Below are positions 7,929 to 16,941 of a stretch of 64,000 nucleotides of DNA, piece after piece. The notes beneath the pieces are model-generated. The model searched no databases. It was not told where the DNA came from and was given only the letters and a program-made list of their open reading frames with translations. A program made the translations under genes and the position numbers. Where the stretch lies: the NCBI GenBank assembly GCA_017480325.1, contig JAFVAY010000008.1, positions 1 through 64,000 of the forward strand, in the 5' to 3' direction. The stretch's first letter is position 1. Each line of letters starts with the position of its first letter. The stretch comes from Clostridiales bacterium (GTDB lineage Bacteria > Bacillota > Clostridia > Saccharofermentanales > Saccharofermentanaceae).

Positions 7929-9308
7929 ATGAATGATAATAAATTTGTAATAATCTTTTGTGCAATGATCGCTGAGATGGACCTCGCGGTAAACAATCTG
8001 ATAAATACCTTTTTTATCAGCCGGGGTCTGGGTGATAACGGAACCGCAGCATACCAGATCGTAGCACCGTGTTTTATGCTGGTTTGTGCTTTTATCGCGT
8101 TGATGTATAACGGTGTCCAGGCAGTTTGTTCAAAAGATTACGGTTCTGATGATAAGGAGAAATTCAACTGCCATAAGAATTCCGGATACACATGGACGAT
8201 TTTAATAATGATCACGTTAAGTATCTTGTTCTTCGTATTTAAGAGTCCTATACTGGATATCCTTGGCGCGAATGACTCGGATGCAGTTGTTTCAGAACTG
8301 TGTTCTGAATGTTACTTGATGTTTCTTCCCTGCTTTGTGCTACAGGGGTTCTTTTCTATCGCAAGCTGTCTGCTCTTTCTGAATGAGAAAAAGGCTTTGC
8401 TTATTGCAAACGTTGTTTTGTATACCTTTTTGATCAGCGGCAATTATATTGTGCTGAATTATGCTGTTTCTATGACAGGTTTTATTGCAGTTAATGCAGT
8501 AGGTGAGGCTGCTGCGGATGTTTTTCTTATACTATATTGGATGATAAAAAGAAAAGAATCTGTATCTGCTTTTACTGCTATTCGTTTGGCGACGAGAGAT
8601 GTAAAGGAAGCTATTCTGACAGGACTTCCTGATTTTATGGAATATGCTTTTGCCGCAGCCTTGTCTTTATTATTGAATCTGTATATGCTTGCCCGTTTCT
8701 CCTCTTCGGTACTTGCCGGGTTTGGCGTTTTTGAAGCCGTTGAGAACATTCCCGAGCTTATTTGTGTCGGATTCTGTTTCCTGTTCACATCTGCTTTCGG
8801 AATAAAAGTCGGGCGTATCATGAAGGCATATAACCCGGAACAGAAGGAGATTACAAAGAAAGATCTCGGTGACCAGATCATGAGTATTACAAGACTTGGT
8901 ATTATATCGGCACTTATAATATCTGCGATAATGATAATTATTTCTCGTCCGGTAGTTGCCTTGTTTTTTAAGGGATCATCAGATCAGGAAACAATTAACA
9001 GTGCGATCCTGATAATTATTTCTTATTCGATAGGATTTGTGTTTTATATTCTTAATTCTGAATTCGTCTGTTATTACAAAGTCGTAAAAGCTTTATGGCA
9101 AGCTCATATTATTTTCTTTGTCGAAGCACTGGCTTTTCCTCTTATGTCAAGAATAATTCTCGGAGAGTTGTTAGGTGTGGTTGGATTTTGCTTCGGCGGT
9201 GTATTGGCTGAGGTTATGACGTTTGTAATAAATATCTGCATCGTTTGGAAAAGCTGCGGACATTTCCCAAAGAGGATAAATGATTTCTTAATGGAAAAAT
9301 ATTTGTAA
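7929..9308 (+). CDS. MATE-family transporter
   Basis: A 459-residue polytopic protein with about 12 hydrophobic segments and MATE-like organisation (NTFFISRGLG near the start, a conserved-looking EAVENIPE segment in the second half). Unlike the homologue at 4433 it has no C-terminal RsbW-like domain. The start ATG lies 8 bases after the STAS stop without an obvious Shine-Dalgarno sequence, which suggests translational coupling. The order phosphatase-STAS-MATE repeats the order at 293-6154. The substrate is unknown; the family exports drugs, organic cations or metabolites by Na+ or H+ antiport. Confidence 0.83.
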   Translation: MNDNKFVIIFCAMIAEMDLAVNNLINTFFISRGLGDNGTAAYQIVAPCFMLVCAFIALMYNGVQAVCSKDYGSDDKEKFNCHKNSGYTWTILIMITLSILFFVFKSPILDILGANDSDAVVSELCSECYLMFLPCFVLQGFFSIASCLLFLNEKKALLIANVVLYTFLISGNYIVLNYAVSMTGFIAVNAVGEAAADVFLILYWMIKRKESVSAFTAIRLATRDVKEAILTGLPDFMEYAFAAALSLLLNLYMLARFSSSVLAGFGVFEAVENIPELICVGFCFLFTSAFGIKVGRIMKAYNPEQKEITKKDLGDQIMSITRLGIISALIISAIMIIISRPVVALFFKGSSDQETINSAILIIISYSIGFVFYILNSEFVCYYKVVKALWQAHIIFFVEALAFPLMSRIILGELLGVVGFCFGGVLAEVMTFVINICIVWKSCGHFPKRINDFLMEKYL

Positions 9309-9365
9309 ACACTTCTTCTAAGATGTCGTGCTGTCACGCTTTTGTTACGCCCTGATTTCTATAAT
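9305..9365 (+). promoter_or_regulatory. Promoter module with PhoB/OmpR-like direct repeat, copy 2
   Basis: Same arrangement as 198-258: GTAAACACTTCTT (9305-9317), GTCACGC-TTTT-GTTACGC (9333-9350), nine bases, TATAAT (9360-9365). The element begins at the stop codon of the MATE gene. It is followed by a GGAGG ribosome site and the ATG at 9394. It should drive the envelope cluster from the PrsW-like protease onward. Confidence 0.72.
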
Positions 9366-9393
9366 TTATGTATGATAATCGGAGGTTAACGTA

Positions 9394-10155
9394 ATGGGTA
9401 TAATAGTTGCTGTAATCGCATCTGCTCTGTGTGCAGTTCTTTATGTAAGAATGGTTAAGAGGGAAAAGCCTGAGAGGATGCCCAAGAAGCAGTCCAGAAC
9501 TCCTGTGATTGTAGGAATATTCGCACCGTTTCTTTCAACGATCCTTACTTTGCTTATCTCATTGATAATTAAGACTTTATTAAGTGAGAGTGTCACAGAT
9601 GCTCTCAGAAGTAATTGGATAATAGCATCCCATTTTAAAAGCTTTTTTGCAGCCGGAATGACTGAAGAGCTTGTTAAATTCCTGCTGTTTCTTGTGCTTT
9701 ATAAAAGTCTTAAGCCCAAGAATGTGTATGAAGTTGCCGTTATGGTGGCAGGCATCGGATTCGGGTTTACAGTCCTTGAGGAGATAATCTACGGAGGAGG
9801 AAGTGCCATTGCTTCTTTGATGCGTCTTCCAACCTTCGCAATGCATATGGTAATCGGACTTGTAATGGGAATATTTTTGGGGCTTGCATATTATAAGAAA
9901 CAGAAAGGAGAAAGTAGTGGAATATATTATTTCCTTGGTTTGTTCCTGCCTATTCTCTGGCATACAGTATACGATGCCTCTACTGTCTCCAATGTTGCCT
10001 TTGCTGCTGAAGATGAATATGTTCAATTTCAAGGATTGCTCTTTGGACTTGCTGTAGTCGTTATTTCAACAGTATTGCAGTTTGTATTGCTTATAGTCTT
10101 CAAAGTTAAGACTGAAAAGTACTGTGGTATGGCTTTAAGAGAAAATGAAGCATAA
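9394..10155 (+). CDS. PrsW-family intramembrane metalloprotease
   Basis: A 253-residue polytopic protein with about seven hydrophobic segments and the PrsW/CPBP-like signature: TEELVKF (first helix motif), GFTVLEE, a His in MHMVIGL and the terminal HTVYD. PrsW of Bacillus subtilis performs site-1 cleavage of the anti-sigma factor RsiW in envelope stress. No RsiW-like gene is visible here, so the substrate is unknown. The GGAGG site and the repeat-containing promoter lie directly upstream. It is the first gene of the envelope cluster, and a paralogue lies two genes downstream. Confidence 0.83.
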   Translation: MGIIVAVIASALCAVLYVRMVKREKPERMPKKQSRTPVIVGIFAPFLSTILTLLISLIIKTLLSESVTDALRSNWIIASHFKSFFAAGMTEELVKFLLFLVLYKSLKPKNVYEVAVMVAGIGFGFTVLEEIIYGGGSAIASLMRLPTFAMHMVIGLVMGIFLGLAYYKKQKGESSGIYYFLGLFLPILWHTVYDASTVSNVAFAAEDEYVQFQGLLFGLAVVVISTVLQFVLLIVFKVKTEKYCGMALRENEA

Positions 10156-10178
10156 TTCGTTGAAAGGAACTGAATAAT

Positions 10179-10925
10179 ATGAATACCGTTAAGAAGTTGA
10201 TATGCTTGCTTTTCGCATTGTTTATGATACCGGGATCTCTTTCTGCCTGCGCTTCGACTGATGTTTCTGAAGAACTTCTGACACCTCGTGAGAGGCTCGG
10301 AATTGAAGCTCCTGAATCGCCGGAGTGGGTGACTTCATTGCCGCAGGCTCAAGATGCGGATCAGCTGTTTATCGTTGCCAATGTCAGTTCAGATGTTACC
10401 GCATGGGTATCTATGCATCAGAAGGACGGTAACGGTGTGTGGCACATGATCATGTCAACACCCGGGTTTATCGGTCGTAATGGTCTTGGTAAGCAGGCTG
10501 AGGGAGACGGTATGACCCCGGTCGGAACATTCTCATTCAACAGGGCATTTGGAATCGCTCCGGATCCCGGGTGTTCTATCGAGTATGTTCAGGTCAATGA
10601 CTCTGCTTACTGGTCCGGTGATGAGTCGATTAGATATAACGAACTTATAAGCATAACAGACTACCCTGATCTTAATACTGATGCCAGTGAGCATATAGTA
10701 GACTATGTTTATGAATACCAGTATTGTCTGAACATAAGCTATAACGACAGTTGTACTCCCGGAGCAGGATCTGCTATATTCCTGCACTGCCTCGGTGACA
10801 GAAAGCCGAGAACCGGAGGCTGCGTAGCTATTCCGATGGAGCAGATGTATTTTGTAATGCAGAATGTATCACCTGATTGTGTTGTTGTAATTGATACTCT
10901 TGAGAATTTGGGCGGAGAGTTCTGA
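10179..10925 (+). CDS. L,D-transpeptidase (YkuD domain) lipoprotein
   Basis: A 248-residue exported protein. The N-terminus is a lipoprotein signal (KK, hydrophobic core, SLSAC with Cys24). The rest is a YkuD-type catalytic domain of the YafK-like kind: TPVGTF in the middle and the active-site block HCLGDRKPRTGGC near the C-terminus, with the catalytic Cys in GGC. Such enzymes make 3-3 peptidoglycan cross-links or anchor proteins using tetrapeptide stems, a reaction insensitive to loss of D-Ala-D-Ala. It is sandwiched between two PrsW-like proteases; the next start is 2 bases after its stop. Confidence 0.87.
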   Translation: MNTVKKLICLLFALFMIPGSLSACASTDVSEELLTPRERLGIEAPESPEWVTSLPQAQDADQLFIVANVSSDVTAWVSMHQKDGNGVWHMIMSTPGFIGRNGLGKQAEGDGMTPVGTFSFNRAFGIAPDPGCSIEYVQVNDSAYWSGDESIRYNELISITDYPDLNTDASEHIVDYVYEYQYCLNISYNDSCTPGAGSAIFLHCLGDRKPRTGGCVAIPMEQMYFVMQNVSPDCVVVIDTLENLGGEF

Positions 10926-10927
10926 TT

Positions 10928-11638
10928 ATGATTCTGGTCATATTGGCATTGATAATCAGTCTGATCCCGAGCATTGCTTTGTTCTTATGGATGCGCAATA
11001 AAGTTTACATGGATAATGAGGTTTTCCGCACGCTTTGTAATAGGTCATTGAAGAGTGGTGCAATATGTTCCTTCTTAATCATGCTTGTGTCAGGTATAAC
11101 GTTCATTATTCTTGCAGTTACAAAGCTTAAGGAAGTTAATATCATCCTGTATGATTTCTTCTATGCTTTTATTGCTCTTGCTCTCATGGAGGAGTTGGTT
11201 AAGTACTTTACATTCAATAAGGTCCTTAAGAAGAATGGAGAATCTTATTCCTGGATAGATGTAGTTATATTGTCGTCAATAGTAGCGATCGGTTTCTCTT
11301 TGATGGAGACCGTGGTAATAGCAATAGGTCAGGGACCGATAGTTCTCCTGATAAGAGGAATATCTGTTCCTCATGTAGGCTATGGTTTTATAGAAGGTTA
11401 TTTTTACGGTAAGGCAAAGAATACGGGTAAGAATTACTATATATTCTTTGGATTCATTATTGCTTGGATCGTTCATGGTTTGTATGATTTCTCTTTAAGT
11501 GACGGTCTGGCAGATATGTATCCGATATTTGTACCTATAGCATTAGGACTTGTCGTATTTAATATCGTACTTGTAGTTATGCTTATTACTTTTATACACA
11601 GGAGAAGAAATAATGAAGAATATACAAAAACGCTGTAA
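10928..11638 (+). CDS. PrsW-family intramembrane metalloprotease, second copy
   Basis: A 236-residue polytopic protein with the same motif series as the gene at 9394: MEELVKYF, GFSLMET, VPHVGYGFIEG and HGLYDF. Overall similarity to that protein is modest, so this is an old duplication or independent recruitment. Its 3' end overlaps the next gene by 26 bases, which points to tight translational coupling with the GH3 lipoprotein. Confidence 0.82.
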   Translation: MILVILALIISLIPSIALFLWMRNKVYMDNEVFRTLCNRSLKSGAICSFLIMLVSGITFIILAVTKLKEVNIILYDFFYAFIALALMEELVKYFTFNKVLKKNGESYSWIDVVILSSIVAIGFSLMETVVIAIGQGPIVLLIRGISVPHVGYGFIEGYFYGKAKNTGKNYYIFFGFIIAWIVHGLYDFSLSDGLADMYPIFVPIALGLVVFNIVLVVMLITFIHRRRNNEEYTKTL

Positions 11639-13580
11639 GATTACATCCTTGCTATTAACGGCGGCAATTGTTATGGGGGTCGTCGGTTGTTCAACTTCTG
11701 AGCAGCAGGAACAATCAACGCCGGTTCAGACAGGAGAAGAGACTGTTCAGACTGCCGAGACTTCTGTAAGTGAAGAAGAGCTAATCAATCAGCGTGTAGA
11801 AGAGATCATGTCTCATATGACGCTTGAAGAGAAACTCGGACAGATGATGATTGTTTCCTTCAGAGGCTGGGAAGAGCCTGTTGTAAGCGAGGACGGGACA
11901 GAAGGGGAGACCGAGACAGTTAATGTTACAGAGCTTAATGATGATCTGAGACAGTGCCTTACAGACTATAGCTTCGGCGGATTCTTATTGTTCGGAGAGA
12001 ACACAGCAGAGGCAGATCAGACCTTAAGACTGGTATCAGATATACAGCAGTCCAATCAAAACGGCGGCGGACTTCCCATGCTGATAGGCATAGACGAGGA
12101 GGGAGGCTCGGTAACCAGATTGAGCTTCGGAACCTCCGGCGTTGGTAATATGGCTTTGGCGGCAACCGGCGATACGAATAACGCAGCGATTATGGGTGGG
12201 ATCTACGGTCGTGAGTTAAGCCTTCTGGGAATAAATGCAGATTTTGCTCCTGTAATGGATATTAACAACAATCCCGACAATCCTGTAATTGGAGTGCGTT
12301 CTTTCTCCGATGATCCCGAGACTGTATCCTCCTTTGGGATCTCGTTTATGGAAGGCCTTACAGATGAGGGTATTATTGCAACGCTGAAGCATTTCCCCGG
12401 ACATGGAAATACCGATACGGACAGTCACACCGGTTTCCCGGTTATCGACAGTACGCTTGAGGAATTACAGCAATTTGAACTGATACCATTCCAGGCTGCG
12501 ATAGACGCAGGTGCGGATATGATAATGACCGCACACATACAGTATCCTCAGATCGAGCCGGAGACTTATACATCAATTTCAACAGAAGAAGAGGTTTACC
12601 TTCCTGCGACCATGAGTCACACGATCCTGACGGATATCTTAAGAGATCAGATGGGCTATGAAGGAGTAATCATAAGTGACGCTCTTGATATGGCAGCTAT
12701 TTCAGAGAACTTCGCCAGGGAGGATGTACTTACATTAAGCATCAACGCCGGTGTAAATCTTCTGATTCTTCCTCCCGTATATAACGAGGAACAGCTTCAG
12801 ACCGTGAAGGACTGGACTGAGCTTGCCGTTAGCCTTACAGAAGACGGATCAATAGATATTGAGCTGGTGGATGATTCCGTAAGAAGAATACTTAAGCTTA
12901 AGATAGAATACGGAATTCTCGATCAGTCGGACTTTTCTGTAACAGAAGATCAGGTTAACAATGCACAGGCTTTAATAGGCAGCGAGGAAGACCGTCAGAC
13001 TGCATTTGATATAGCCTGCGAAGCGCTGACACTTCTTAACAATGAGAATGAGGTTTTCCCTCTGCAGCCGCAGGAAAACGAGAGCGTGCTGGTGCTTTTC
13101 GCTGATTCGTGTGCAAGCAGAGTCGGTACAGGGGAGCTTGTGGTGCAGCAGCTTCGTGAGCAGGTGGCGGTGCCGGAGAGCGTAGATATCGAGGTAATGA
13201 CTAACACGCGCGAGAATGGGGAAGAATGCATCACTAAGGCGCTTGAAGCAGACCACGTGATTCTGGTGTACAGGGTGTATAACTCAGCCTGCCTTGATCC
13301 GGATACGGATGACGGATTTTCTTCGGCTGTATTCGACAGCATTATCGAGGCAAGACATGAGGCGGGGAACCCCGTAATACTTGTATCGTGCCAGCTTCCG
13401 TATGATGCCGGAAGATTCCCGGATGCCGATGCGATCCTTCTTTGTTACGGGTCTTCTCCTATGAGGCAGATTCCTCTTGAGTCGGGCGCGGGAAGCGCAT
13501 ACGTTCCGAATCTTCAGGCGGCATTACTGTCGTGCTTCGGACTATATGAGCCAATGGGCAGTTCACCGGTGGGATTATGA
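11613..13580 (+). CDS. Glycoside hydrolase family 3 lipoprotein, beta-N-acetylhexosaminidase-like
   Basis: A 655-residue exported enzyme. A lipoprotein signal ends in VVGC (Cys26), then comes a Thr/Glu-rich spacer. The GH3 barrel carries the NagZ-type signature KHFPGHGNTDTDSHT, in which the His of the DSH segment acts as acid/base, and the nucleophile segment SDALDM. A second, C-terminal GH3 alpha/beta domain extends to residue 655, as in Bacillus NagZ/YbbD. It should remove N-acetylglucosamine from muropeptides outside the cell. GGAGAAG precedes the ATG. The stop overlaps the next start (ATGA). Confidence 0.87.
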   Translation: MKNIQKRCKITSLLLTAAIVMGVVGCSTSEQQEQSTPVQTGEETVQTAETSVSEEELINQRVEEIMSHMTLEEKLGQMMIVSFRGWEEPVVSEDGTEGETETVNVTELNDDLRQCLTDYSFGGFLLFGENTAEADQTLRLVSDIQQSNQNGGGLPMLIGIDEEGGSVTRLSFGTSGVGNMALAATGDTNNAAIMGGIYGRELSLLGINADFAPVMDINNNPDNPVIGVRSFSDDPETVSSFGISFMEGLTDEGIIATLKHFPGHGNTDTDSHTGFPVIDSTLEELQQFELIPFQAAIDAGADMIMTAHIQYPQIEPETYTSISTEEEVYLPATMSHTILTDILRDQMGYEGVIISDALDMAAISENFAREDVLTLSINAGVNLLILPPVYNEEQLQTVKDWTELAVSLTEDGSIDIELVDDSVRRILKLKIEYGILDQSDFSVTEDQVNNAQALIGSEEDRQTAFDIACEALTLLNNENEVFPLQPQENESVLVLFADSCASRVGTGELVVQQLREQVAVPESVDIEVMTNTRENGEECITKALEADHVILVYRVYNSACLDPDTDDGFSSAVFDSIIEARHEAGNPVILVSCQLPYDAGRFPDADAILLCYGSSPMRQIPLESGAGSAYVPNLQAALLSCFGLYEPMGSSPVGL

Positions 13581-13990
13581 AGTTTAAGTATTGCAGAATT
13601 CAGGGAAAAGAGCTGGCGGCTAATACCAGAACCGGTAAGGGCATCTTCAGCATGCTTAATCAGCTGGTAACGGACGGTGTGATGGATGAGGAAGATGTTG
13701 GGCTGTTCAAGGAGATCGATTCCTGGTTTGCCGAGGAGCTTCCATGGCCGCCTCAGTGTAAAAGACAGGAGAAGGTTATCTGTTACTTCAAGACCGAGAA
13801 TTCCGACATGATGATGAAGATGATAAGGCCGCTGATGTGGCTTCTGGAAAGGTATGACCATCCGTATTATGTCGTCTATACCAATAGCCCGGGTGAGATC
13901 GTTTATGAAGATGAATATCAGATAGTCGTTAAAGTAGATGAGAATGTCGTTATAGAGGATGTTCAGGCAAACTGGTCGCCTGATGCTTAG
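13577..13990 (+). CDS. Unknown 137-residue cytoplasmic protein
   Basis: I do not recognise this family. The protein is soluble and acidic, with no signal or membrane segment; it has a helical N-terminal half (GIFSMLNQLVTDGVMDEED), a CKRQEKVICYFKTE strand and a C-terminal strand region ending near Pro135. It overlaps the GH3 stop (ATGA) and lies just before the RsbW-SDF fusion, so it is co-transcribed with both. Coding is supported by tight coupling and uninterrupted frame. Confidence 0.72.
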   Translation: MKFKYCRIQGKELAANTRTGKGIFSMLNQLVTDGVMDEEDVGLFKEIDSWFAEELPWPPQCKRQEKVICYFKTENSDMMMKMIRPLMWLLERYDHPYYVVYTNSPGEIVYEDEYQIVVKVDENVVIEDVQANWSPDA

Positions 13991-14001
13991 AGTGGGTGGT
14001 T

Positions 14002-15600
14002 ATGTTATTTTTTCAGGAAAGCAGTTATCTGACTAATGAAGTTATTGATAATTGGTCGGAACAGGCGATTAATGCATATAAAGGTATAGCCGGAAAACGA
14101 GCTTGTGATATTAACAAGCTTCGGTTGACTATCGAAGAAGTACTTATTCGTTTCAGGGATTCCTACGGAAAAGACGTACCCTGTAAGATTAGAGGCATTA
14201 GGAAAATTAGCGGTGTCTTCTTCGAGATATCTCAGGTTGGAGCACCTCATAATCCTCTTATCAGCGATGTTGATGTTATTGAGTCCTACGACATACTCGT
14301 AAGGATGAATGTAAAACCTCGTTATATATATCGTGAGGCTTTTAACTCCAATACCGTAATTATTTCTGCACCATTGGCACATCGCCGTAATTCAATGCTG
14401 GTCAGTATTCTGATGTCAACCGTACTTTCCGTTGTCACTTGGCTGATATCGGGATTGCTGCCTGAGGCAGTTCGTGACGGATATATTATCGTTGCAATTA
14501 ACGCTATATTCAGTAAAATGTCGACTCTGTTCTCGGCTCTTGCAACACCATTGGTATTTTGTGCTGTAACAATAGGGATCGTAGGACTCGGAGATATTAC
14601 CTTTCTTGGCAAGCTTGGCGGAAGACTTATAAAACGCATGATGTTTACTTATGGTATTGCCATGCTTGCTATGCTTACCATAGGTCTTCCGATGGGACTT
14701 GCTTCGATAAGGGGAGCTATAGGTGGTGAAAATGTATTCTCTGATATTCTTACGCTCATACTTGATATTATTCCAGGCAATCTTTTTGAACCTTTCAGTA
14801 TTGATAATGATATGCAGGTAATAGTTATAGCAATGTTTGTCGGAGTTACAATGCTCGGATTGGGTAATAAAGTCAGTCGTATCAGATCACTTCTTGAAGA
14901 ATTAAACATACTTATTAACAGCATGATGCTTGTCATATGTAAATTGTTGCCTATATTTGTTTACTTTGGTTTTTCTAATCTTCTCCTAAGCGGTAATCTT
15001 TACAAGCTCGGCACTGTATCAAAGATCGTAATAATATCCTTAATTGGTGCTGTCATCACTATAAGTGTAACAATAATAAGGACATTGATCGTTACTAAGA
15101 TATCATTCAAAGAATTGTTTAAGGCACAGCTTCCTTCTCTTCTAATTAATCTCACAACAAGCTCACAGGTATCTGCTTTACCTGAGAGTATGAAATGCTG
15201 TAAAGAGAAGTGGGGTATAGACGAGAGACTCGTTGACTTTGGACTCCCCTTCGGGATTGTGTTCTATATGCCGAACGGAGCTATAATGCTGGGTGCAATA
15301 GTGTGGGGGCTTGCCTTTATGAGTAACGGTCCGATCGATCCTGTGACACTGGGAAAGTTGATTTTCGTATCTGTTGTAGTAGCTATAGCGGCACCTCCTA
15401 TCCCGGGGTCTGCTTTCGCTGTTCTGCCCATTCTTTTCTCAGCCTGCGGGACAGATCTCGCGCTGATGCCTCTTGCTGTTATAGTAGGTTCAACCGTAGG
15501 ATATTTGCTGCCAGCGATGAACGGTTATTGTCTGCAGCTTGAGCTTCTCATGTGTGCATGGAAGTCAGACTGCATATCGAAGGATAAAGAGAAGACGTGA
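14002..15600 (+). CDS. Degenerate RsbW-like domain fused to SDF dicarboxylate symporter
   Basis: A 532-residue protein. Residues 1-~125 match an RsbW-type fold seen in the protein at 35718: LRLTIEEVLIRF aligns with the N-box and GAPHNPL with its SGTPYNPL. The N-box Asn is Arg50 and no GGLG box follows, so ATP use is doubtful. Residues ~130-534 are a DAACS/SDF cation:dicarboxylate or amino-acid symporter, with the NLTTSSQVSALPESM and GLPFGIVFYMPNG signatures of the re-entrant loop and TM7. An upstream GTG at 13996 is possible, but GAGTGG fits the ATG better. A paralogue with the same architecture and length is at 37102. Confidence 0.85.
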   Translation: MLFFQESSYLTNEVIDNWSEQAINAYKGIAGKRACDINKLRLTIEEVLIRFRDSYGKDVPCKIRGIRKISGVFFEISQVGAPHNPLISDVDVIESYDILVRMNVKPRYIYREAFNSNTVIISAPLAHRRNSMLVSILMSTVLSVVTWLISGLLPEAVRDGYIIVAINAIFSKMSTLFSALATPLVFCAVTIGIVGLGDITFLGKLGGRLIKRMMFTYGIAMLAMLTIGLPMGLASIRGAIGGENVFSDILTLILDIIPGNLFEPFSIDNDMQVIVIAMFVGVTMLGLGNKVSRIRSLLEELNILINSMMLVICKLLPIFVYFGFSNLLLSGNLYKLGTVSKIVIISLIGAVITISVTIIRTLIVTKISFKELFKAQLPSLLINLTTSSQVSALPESMKCCKEKWGIDERLVDFGLPFGIVFYMPNGAIMLGAIVWGLAFMSNGPIDPVTLGKLIFVSVVVAIAAPPIPGSAFAVLPILFSACGTDLALMPLAVIVGSTVGYLLPAMNGYCLQLELLMCAWKSDCISKDKEKT

Positions 15601-15616
15601 AAAGGAAACAGATAAT

Positions 15617-16894
15617 ATGAAATACAGCATGGATACTTACAGGCTTTATACCAGCGAGAAGGTCTTTGCCATGACTATAAGGGTCAGGGTAACGATGAAA
15701 GAAGATGTTGACATTGATGTTCTTAAGTCTGCCGCTAATGTTGCTATAGAAAGATACCCGTATTTCCGTAAAGAGGTGGTACTCGGAGAAGACGGAGGGT
15801 ACGATCTGATTCCTAACGACAGGGAAGTGGTGGTGCTCAGAACTTCTGCTAAGCTCCCTGATCTGTGTACCGAAGAGGTCAATCGACACCTTCTGTATAT
15901 AGACTGCGAAGGAAGGGATATCTATCTTAATATCAGTCACTCGATGTGCGGAGGAAGAGGCGCGCTACCGTGGGTAATGACGACAATATATCAGTATGTC
16001 GTTGAGAAGTATAATGTTGTTCCTGATGCTCCCGGTATCCGCAAGCCCGGAAGCGAACTTCTTGAAGGTGAAGATACGGAGCCGACGTATGAGTTTCTTA
16101 CTGATGAGAAGCCTATATATGAATATAAGAGCAAGAAGCCTGTGATAATGATGATGGATTATCTTAACGGTATGTTCAATCCATTTAAGAGGGATCCGAA
16201 TTATTATCGTTATACATTCGAGCAGAAGGATATTGTGAACTTTATAAGGAATAATGATTCCAGTGTTGCATCGTTTTTCTTAAGTGTCGTTGCTATGGCT
16301 CTTGACAAGGTTGTTCCTCAGAAATATCAGTATATCGGAGGGGAGATCGCACACAACCCTTCAGCGGATATCGGTCTTCCTAACTCACACTTTGATCTTC
16401 TTACGCACGTGCATATCGATTACGACAGAAAGTATCTTAAAGGGGATATGGAGAAGCTCGGTACGCTGACGCGAAGTCAGATTATTCTTCAGACTGATTC
16501 AGGGCTTGTCAATAAACAGCTCAGGGACACGTTTGATCACTGGTGTAACATAGATAAGCAGGTCGGTCTTAAGAATAAACTTGCTTATAATTCCAAGAAC
16601 AATCTCTCTACCGGCAAGGATGCCGAGCACGGGACTTTTATCTCCAACTATTCCGGTCGTATGGACTGGGGTGAGGTCGCCGATTATGTAGAGTCTTATG
16701 TAATTATCGTAGAGGGACACATATTGCTTGAAGTTACTTCAATGGCAGACAAGATATTCGTATCCTTTATGCAGCTTATAAAAGAAAGCAGATATGTTGA
16801 TGCTCTTAACGAGGTCCTGACAGAGCTTAATATACCGTTTAGTGTTGATGGACCGTTCCCTAAGAATCAGCCCAAACATAGGTTGCCAAAATGA
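15617..16894 (+). CDS. Condensation/acetyltransferase-superfamily protein
   Basis: A 425-residue soluble protein whose layout resembles the chloramphenicol-acetyltransferase/condensation superfamily (alcohol O-acetyltransferase-like). The N-terminal half ends in a strand followed by NISHSMCGGRGA, in the place of the HHxxxDG active-site motif. The second His-to-Ser order and the missing Asp make this version atypical. The C-terminal half has the expected SYSGR-like segment (NYSGRMDWG). AAAGGA precedes the ATG. It follows the SDF fusion by 16 bases. The acyl acceptor is unknown. Confidence 0.65.
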   Translation: MKYSMDTYRLYTSEKVFAMTIRVRVTMKEDVDIDVLKSAANVAIERYPYFRKEVVLGEDGGYDLIPNDREVVVLRTSAKLPDLCTEEVNRHLLYIDCEGRDIYLNISHSMCGGRGALPWVMTTIYQYVVEKYNVVPDAPGIRKPGSELLEGEDTEPTYEFLTDEKPIYEYKSKKPVIMMMDYLNGMFNPFKRDPNYYRYTFEQKDIVNFIRNNDSSVASFFLSVVAMALDKVVPQKYQYIGGEIAHNPSADIGLPNSHFDLLTHVHIDYDRKYLKGDMEKLGTLTRSQIILQTDSGLVNKQLRDTFDHWCNIDKQVGLKNKLAYNSKNNLSTGKDAEHGTFISNYSGRMDWGEVADYVESYVIIVEGHILLEVTSMADKIFVSFMQLIKESRYVDALNEVLTELNIPFSVDGPFPKNQPKHRLPK

Positions 16895-16941
16895 ACGCTT
16901 TGGGTACGTCGTTTCCCTCAGGATAAGCTAAGTATTGTCAT

